Part shown: in pieces, positions 61,214 to 64,000 of the stretch
Numbering within the stretch: position 1 is the first letter of the stretch
How the letters are laid out: each line of letters starts with the position of its first letter
From: an uncultured Prevotellaceae bacterium
GTDB lineage: Bacteria > Bacteroidota > Bacteroidia > Bacteroidales > Bacteroidaceae
Assembly (NCBI GenBank): GCA_902782305.1
Contig: CACZMV010000020.1
Span: 1-64,000, forward strand
DNA length: 64,000 nucleotides
Reading direction: 5' to 3'
Notes under the pieces: generated by a model
Told to the model about the DNA's origin: nothing
The model's input: the letters and a program-made list of their open reading frames with translations, nothing else
The model's database searches: none
Translations under genes and position numbers: made by a program

Positions 61214-62221
61214 ATGAAATTTATAGAAGTGGATGAAAATCGAATGTATTCTGACTTTCAAAGGAAAGGAAGAATACGAAAATGCTTCTATTGTGGGAAA
61301 GACGGAAACATCATCTCTTCTCATTCTATATCTGAAAAGAGATGTTTGTCTTTACTGGCAGAGAAAATTAATGGACAAATAGGGATTTACAGTTTTAAAG
61401 ATATAACATGGAGCAAAGAGCATTATTACGATGCATATGGTTTTGGCGATTTTGAATTGGTAGGCATAAAAAAGGCATCAACATTTAAGGGATTCTGCTC
61501 GTGTCACGACCAAAGCCTATTCAAATTAATTGATGAAACACCTTTTGATTCCAAATCCTTAGAACAATGTTTCTTATATTGCTATCGTGCTTTCGCACGT
61601 AATTTTCATTCCAAAAACGAGGAATTAAAAAGATGTAATGCAGAGAGCGAATATAAAGAATGGAATCTTGCAGCCGTAGAAGAGGAAGGTGAGGGCACTG
61701 ACCTCTGTTTGAGTTTAGACATGGGGGATTATCCAGATTTAATGAACGAATGGTTGGATTCAAGGGACTATACACACTTTTCCCATTTTCATGTTGAGAC
61801 AAAAACAATATTACCCATAGCAGCTTCTAGCACATGTGAGCCACCATATACGATTAACAAATGTAGGATTAATGACTATCTTGACTTCTTAACACCACTT
61901 AATCATATCTTTATCAATATTATACCTGAGGATGATAAAACCCATATATTAATTTCTGCCTTCAATGACCAACCAAAAGCAATTCAATTCATGGAGGAAC
62001 TTGAAGAGACTTATAAATTGGACAAAGACAAATTTGGGCGTTTTTTGACCTCAATACTCATTTTCCATGTAGAAAACACTTTTTTATCTCCCTCACTAAT
62101 TAATTCACTGACAAACTTTGAGAGGAGGAACTTGCTGCTAAATCTAAAACCAGGAATACAAGAAAATCTATATAATCGATATATTATAGGTGATTTGAAC
62201 ATATTTAAAAACACGCTATAA
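61214..62221 (+). CDS. hypothetical zinc-knuckle protein of the defence region
   Basis: A 335-residue soluble protein. Near the N-terminus it has 'CFYCGKDGN' followed by 'ISSHSISEKRCL', then 'GFCSCHDQSLF', a CxxC...SHxIS...CxxHD layout that resembles zinc-bound HNH-type folds and is seen in hypothetical proteins in defence-rich regions. The C-terminal half is helical and unassigned. It is the only plus-strand gene in the 49-62 kb block, with its own -7 box. Its stop codon lies in the inner end of the right inverted repeat, as the DUF3987 stop does in the left copy. Nuclease function is only a guess. Confidence 0.7.
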   Translation: MKFIEVDENRMYSDFQRKGRIRKCFYCGKDGNIISSHSISEKRCLSLLAEKINGQIGIYSFKDITWSKEHYYDAYGFGDFELVGIKKASTFKGFCSCHDQSLFKLIDETPFDSKSLEQCFLYCYRAFARNFHSKNEELKRCNAESEYKEWNLAAVEEEGEGTDLCLSLDMGDYPDLMNEWLDSRDYTHFSHFHVETKTILPIAASSTCEPPYTINKCRINDYLDFLTPLNHIFINIIPEDDKTHILISAFNDQPKAIQFMEELEETYKLDKDKFGRFLTSILIFHVENTFLSPSLINSLTNFERRNLLLNLKPGIQENLYNRYIIGDLNIFKNTL

Positions 62222-62252
62222 ACGTGCCAACGTGCCATCGTGCCATTTCGAT
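62215..62252. repeat. 38-bp inverted repeat, right copy
   Basis: Reverse-complement partner of 49307-49344 (35 of 38 matching). It contains three CGTGCCA-type 8-bp units. It also forms a second inverted pair with 62390-62410 around the AT palindrome. Together with the region to 62908 it makes up a 686-bp gap without a firm gene. Confidence 0.85.
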
Positions 62253-62297
62253 TTTTGTTTTTATAGAATGGGATGGATGGAAGTAAAGTGGTAGTAA

Positions 62298-62349
62298 ATA
62301 TTTATTTATAATATAATTTATTATAATAAATTATATTATAAATAAATAT
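62298..62349. repeat. perfect 52-bp A/T-only palindrome
   Basis: Each of 26 base pairs on the left matches its complement on the right, with the centre between 62323 and 62324 and no G or C in the 52 bp. The first mismatch is at 62297/62350. It sits nearly midway between the inverted GC-richer repeats at 62223-62243 and 62390-62410. It could extrude as a cruciform or act as an unwinding element. Confidence 0.92.
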
Positions 62350-62389
62350 CATAGTGACAAGATTTTTCAATATGTGAATTTTGCAAATA

Positions 62390-62410
62390 GCACGATGGCA
62401 CGTTGGCACG
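62390..62410. repeat. third TGGCACGW repeat copy
   Basis: The 21 bp are identical to the reverse complement of 62223-62243 (core of the right inverted repeat). Orientation is opposite to that copy, so the two flank the AT palindrome symmetrically. Confidence 0.85.
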
Positions 62411-62488
62411 AAAGCAAGTGATGGGAGGTGGATTTAACGAGAAACGATGCTCGATTGGAGCGCGAATAAGGCAATCTCCTGGATTGAA

Positions 62489-62722
62489 TTATTTTTCGTG
62501 GGAGATTGAACTAATCTCGACGCGTGCGCGCAACCTCATAGGATTTTTAGGGTGTTTTTGCTGATACTGATGCTCCATGCAGTTGAATATCAAATTCGAT
62601 TTAGGTTGGGTGTGTTCTGTAAACAATTCGGACAGATTGTTTATGAATACAATAGCGTTTTCTTGCTCTTTGCAAGTGTCGCTTCTATTGTGGTTTTGAA
62701 CGGTTTTAAAATTGTAAAACAT
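62489..62722 (-). other. 77-codon ORF, uncertain
   Basis: A minus-strand frame starting MFYNFKTVQN with a charged, plausible composition ('EHTQPKSNLIFNCMEHQYQQ'). No promoter or family was recognised. It lies in the gap before the HU gene, where mobile-type clusters often hold a small DNA-binding protein, but it does not look like the usual one. Confidence 0.3.
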
Positions 62723-62783
62723 TGATATTCAATTGTTTCCAAATTTGAAACTAAAATTAATTTGGAACATATTGTAAAATAGC

Positions 62784-62814
62784 TTGTTTTGCATCGATAA
62801 TTTGTGTACCTTTG
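62784..62814 (+). promoter_or_regulatory. HU gene promoter
   Basis: TTG at 62784-62786 and TACCTTTG at 62807-62814, 20-bp spacer; the leader is about 90 nt. Confidence 0.7.
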
Positions 62815-62908
62815 CATTGTCAATCATGAGAGACACACGAAAGGCGGGATTCGGCCACCCGATGTAGCTGGCCGAGCAGGATAATACTAATACGAAAAAC
62901 ACAAGATT

Positions 62909-63538
62909 ATGGCGAAGATTATTTATGAGGTTTACCAGAACCAGAACTCGAAGAACGCAGCCTATGGCAAGCACTATGCTCGCGTAAAGTATCTGGAGTG
63001 TATGAACACACGCAAGCTGTCGAATCACATCGCAGAGCACGGCTCTGTCTACACACCCGACGTGGTGTACGGCGTGATGGAGAAGTTCCGCAGCTGCCTT
63101 ATCGAGATGCTGCTGCAGTCGAAGAAGGTAAAGATTGATGGACTTGGCACGTTCTATGCCACCATCGAGTGCCGCAAGGGTGGCGCAGTGTCAAAGGACA
63201 AGTTCAGCGTGCAGAGGGACGTCGAGGGTCTGCACATCCGATTCCTGCCTGAGCAGGAGCAGGAGACCAACATCTCCAGCCGTCAGTTCCTGAAGCAGGC
63301 CGAGTTCATCAACGTGGACAGCCTGGTGAAGAGCGACGAGGACGGCGGTTCTTCGACAGGCTCAGAAACCAATGCTAAGGAAAACGGTAGCGGTAGTGGT
63401 TCTACTGACGACAACACCAACAACACTGGTGACAACACCAACAACTCTGGTGACAACAGCCAGAATGGCGGAACCATTGGCGGTAGCCAGAACCAGGGCG
63501 GTAGCAGCAACACCGGCGGCGGCCTGGGACAGAACTAG
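62909..63538 (+). CDS. HU-family DNA-binding protein with low-complexity tail
   Basis: A 209-residue protein. The N-terminal 150 residues form an HU/IHF-like (HU-HIG) domain: 'LSNHIAEHGSVYTPDVVYGV' helices and 'KVKIDGLGTFYATIECRKGG'. The tail, about 60 residues, is built of G, S, N, D and T (repeats like 'DNTNNTGDNTNNSGDN'). This HU type is followed by smalltalk peptides and amidase/peptidase genes in Bacteroidetes mobile-type clusters and is thought to bind DNA; its exact role is unknown. Confidence 0.9.
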   Translation: MAKIIYEVYQNQNSKNAAYGKHYARVKYLECMNTRKLSNHIAEHGSVYTPDVVYGVMEKFRSCLIEMLLQSKKVKIDGLGTFYATIECRKGGAVSKDKFSVQRDVEGLHIRFLPEQEQETNISSRQFLKQAEFINVDSLVKSDEDGGSSTGSETNAKENGSGSGSTDDNTNNTGDNTNNSGDNSQNGGTIGGSQNQGGSSNTGGGLGQN

Positions 63539-63540
63539 GC

Positions 63541-63575
63541 GATGTCTGATGTAAGATGTCTGATGTAAGATGTAG
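63541..63575. repeat. GATGTMW heptamer repeat
   Basis: Five tandem 7-bp units: GATGTCT, GATGTAA, GATGTCT, GATGTAA, GATGTAG, filling the spacer between the HU stop and the smalltalk start. Confidence 0.85.
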
Positions 63576-63578
63576 CTT

Positions 63579-63653
63579 ATGAAGACGAATCGTATTGTTG
63601 AGGTAGCGGTGAAGGTGATAGTAGCCGCTCTCACAGCCTTCCTGACGAAGTGA
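63579..63653 (+). CDS. smalltalk peptide (24 residues)
   Basis: ATG 63579 to TGA 63651-63653 encodes MKTNRIVEVAVKVIVAALTA followed by FLTK. This matches the pattern of 'smalltalk' proteins: a short basic start and one hydrophobic helix, encoded just after an HU-family gene. Probably membrane-associated. Function unknown. The stop is followed by another heptamer array. Confidence 0.78.
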   Translation: MKTNRIVEVAVKVIVAALTAFLTK

Positions 63654-63723
63654 ATAGTGAAACGCTTCGCTAGTGAATAGTGAAACGCTTCGCTAGTGAA
63701 GAGTGAAGAGTGAAAAGTGAAAA
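63649..63723. repeat. AGTGAAT/AGTGAAG repeat array
   Basis: Two copies of a 23-bp unit (AGTGAATAGTGAAACGCTTCGCT) followed by AGTGAAG-type heptamers. The first copy overlaps the smalltalk stop codon. Confidence 0.85.
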
Positions 63724-63729
63724 TGGAAA

Positions 63730-63762
63730 GGGGGAGCGTACCATCACGGTGCGCCCCCCCTT
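63730..63762. terminator. GC-rich hairpin terminator
   Basis: GGGGGAGCGTACC pairs with GGTGCGCCCCCCC around ATCAC, followed by TTAATATTATT. It separates the HU-smalltalk unit from the convergent gene. Confidence 0.7.
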
Positions 63763-63785
63763 AATATTATTATGAAAAAACTAAA

Positions 63786-64000
63786 TTACATGGAAACCTT
63801 CATGAAGACGGGCAGGTGGTCAGAGTAGGTGAGGTCTGACGTGTAGTAGGTCATGCCCTTGAAGGCCTTGTCGTGGAAGATGTAGTCGATGCGGACGGCT
63901 TTCTTGCCTCCACGGAAGGTGCGCATCCAGCCAGAGCCACACTCCTTGAATCCATCGACCATATTGCCCAACATGGTGTTGTAGACGTAAGAGTAGGGCA
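63786..64000 (-). CDS. endonuclease/exonuclease/phosphatase family protein (partial)
   Basis: Only the C-terminal 71 codons are in the window; the frame stays open to the window edge. Visible motifs: 'SYVYNTML', 'GWMRTFRGGKKAVRIDYIFH' and 'YSDHLPVFMKV', i.e. the RIDYIF and SDHLP signatures of the EEP phosphodiesterase fold (catalytic Asp and His). Substrate unknown. Confidence 0.85.
   Translation of the reverse strand, partial: PYSYVYNTMLGNMVDGFKECGSGWMRTFRGGKKAVRIDYIFHDKAFKGMTYYTSDLTYSDHLPVFMKVSM

Noticed and set aside
63372-63634. Alternative frames across the HU protein's low-complexity tail
   Set aside because: Both strands appear open only because the tail is made of short repeats; the HU frame continues from a real domain.
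63541-63723. Possible CRISPR array from regularly spaced repeats after the HU gene
   Set aside because: Units are 7 or 23 bp, head to tail, without unique spacers; they are simple tandem repeats.

Overview
The window looks like a chromosome segment of a Bacteroidales bacterium, most likely Prevotellaceae. Three things point there. Promoters repeatedly match the Bacteroidetes pattern TTG or TTTG, then 19-20 bp, then TAnnTTTG. Ribosome-binding sites are weak. The protein families are typical of the group: DUF3089 and DUF4465 lipoproteins, a DUF5686 outer-membrane protein, a BtuG-like propeller, a DUF3987 primase-like protein, and an HU protein followed by a 'smalltalk' peptide. No rRNA gene, CRISPR array or intact transposase was seen.

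Layout. 0.3-8 kb: a membrane protein, a DUF6266-like protein behind 11-bp tandem repeats, two paralogous DUF3089 lipoproteins around a broken DUF3667 gene, a membrane-embedded AraC regulator, and decayed sequence. 8-12 kb: a HAD phosphatase, rubrerythrin, a beta-helix lipoprotein and a WecB-like protein lacking key catalytic residues. 12-18 kb: a TPR histidine kinase and NarL-type regulator, divergent from an envelope operon (OmpA-like, coiled-coil and lysozyme-like proteins); two palindromes lie symmetrically between the divergent promoters. 18-26 kb: a cobalamin riboswitch and a B12 uptake operon (BtuB, BtuG-like, surface proteins, BtuF, BtuC, but no ATPase), then tRNA-Arg. 26-35 kb: two acyl-CoA ligase paralogues, infC-rpmI-rplT (rplT carries a 79-nt internal deletion), and iorAB with an aminotransferase.

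35-45.5 kb: a minus-strand lipid or polyene-type cluster (GNAT-like protein, ketosynthase, ACP, hotdog protein, MMPL exporter, CrtI-like oxidoreductase, FabG, LolA-like protein, DUF5686 protein). It holds an elongation cycle plus export machinery and resembles a reduced aryl-polyene or flexirubin cluster. It is followed by fabD, a GH13 enzyme and an AlaX-like protein.

48.8-63.7 kb is accessory. A DUF3987 primase-like protein and small unknown genes are followed by defence-type cargo: an AlbA_2 ATPase, a pair of unknown genes, a DUF3883 nuclease behind a truncated DNA methyltransferase, AbiH and a zinc-knuckle protein. Nearly identical 38-bp inverted repeats bracket about 12.9 kb of it (49307-62252). 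Just outside lies a perfect 52-bp palindrome made only of A and T. HU and smalltalk genes follow. The window ends inside an endonuclease/exonuclease/phosphatase gene.

Tandem heptamer repeats of several unrelated sequences recur at gene edges and inside genes; one set encodes the signal peptide of the BtuB-like receptor. All calls come from reading the sequence; no database search was run.
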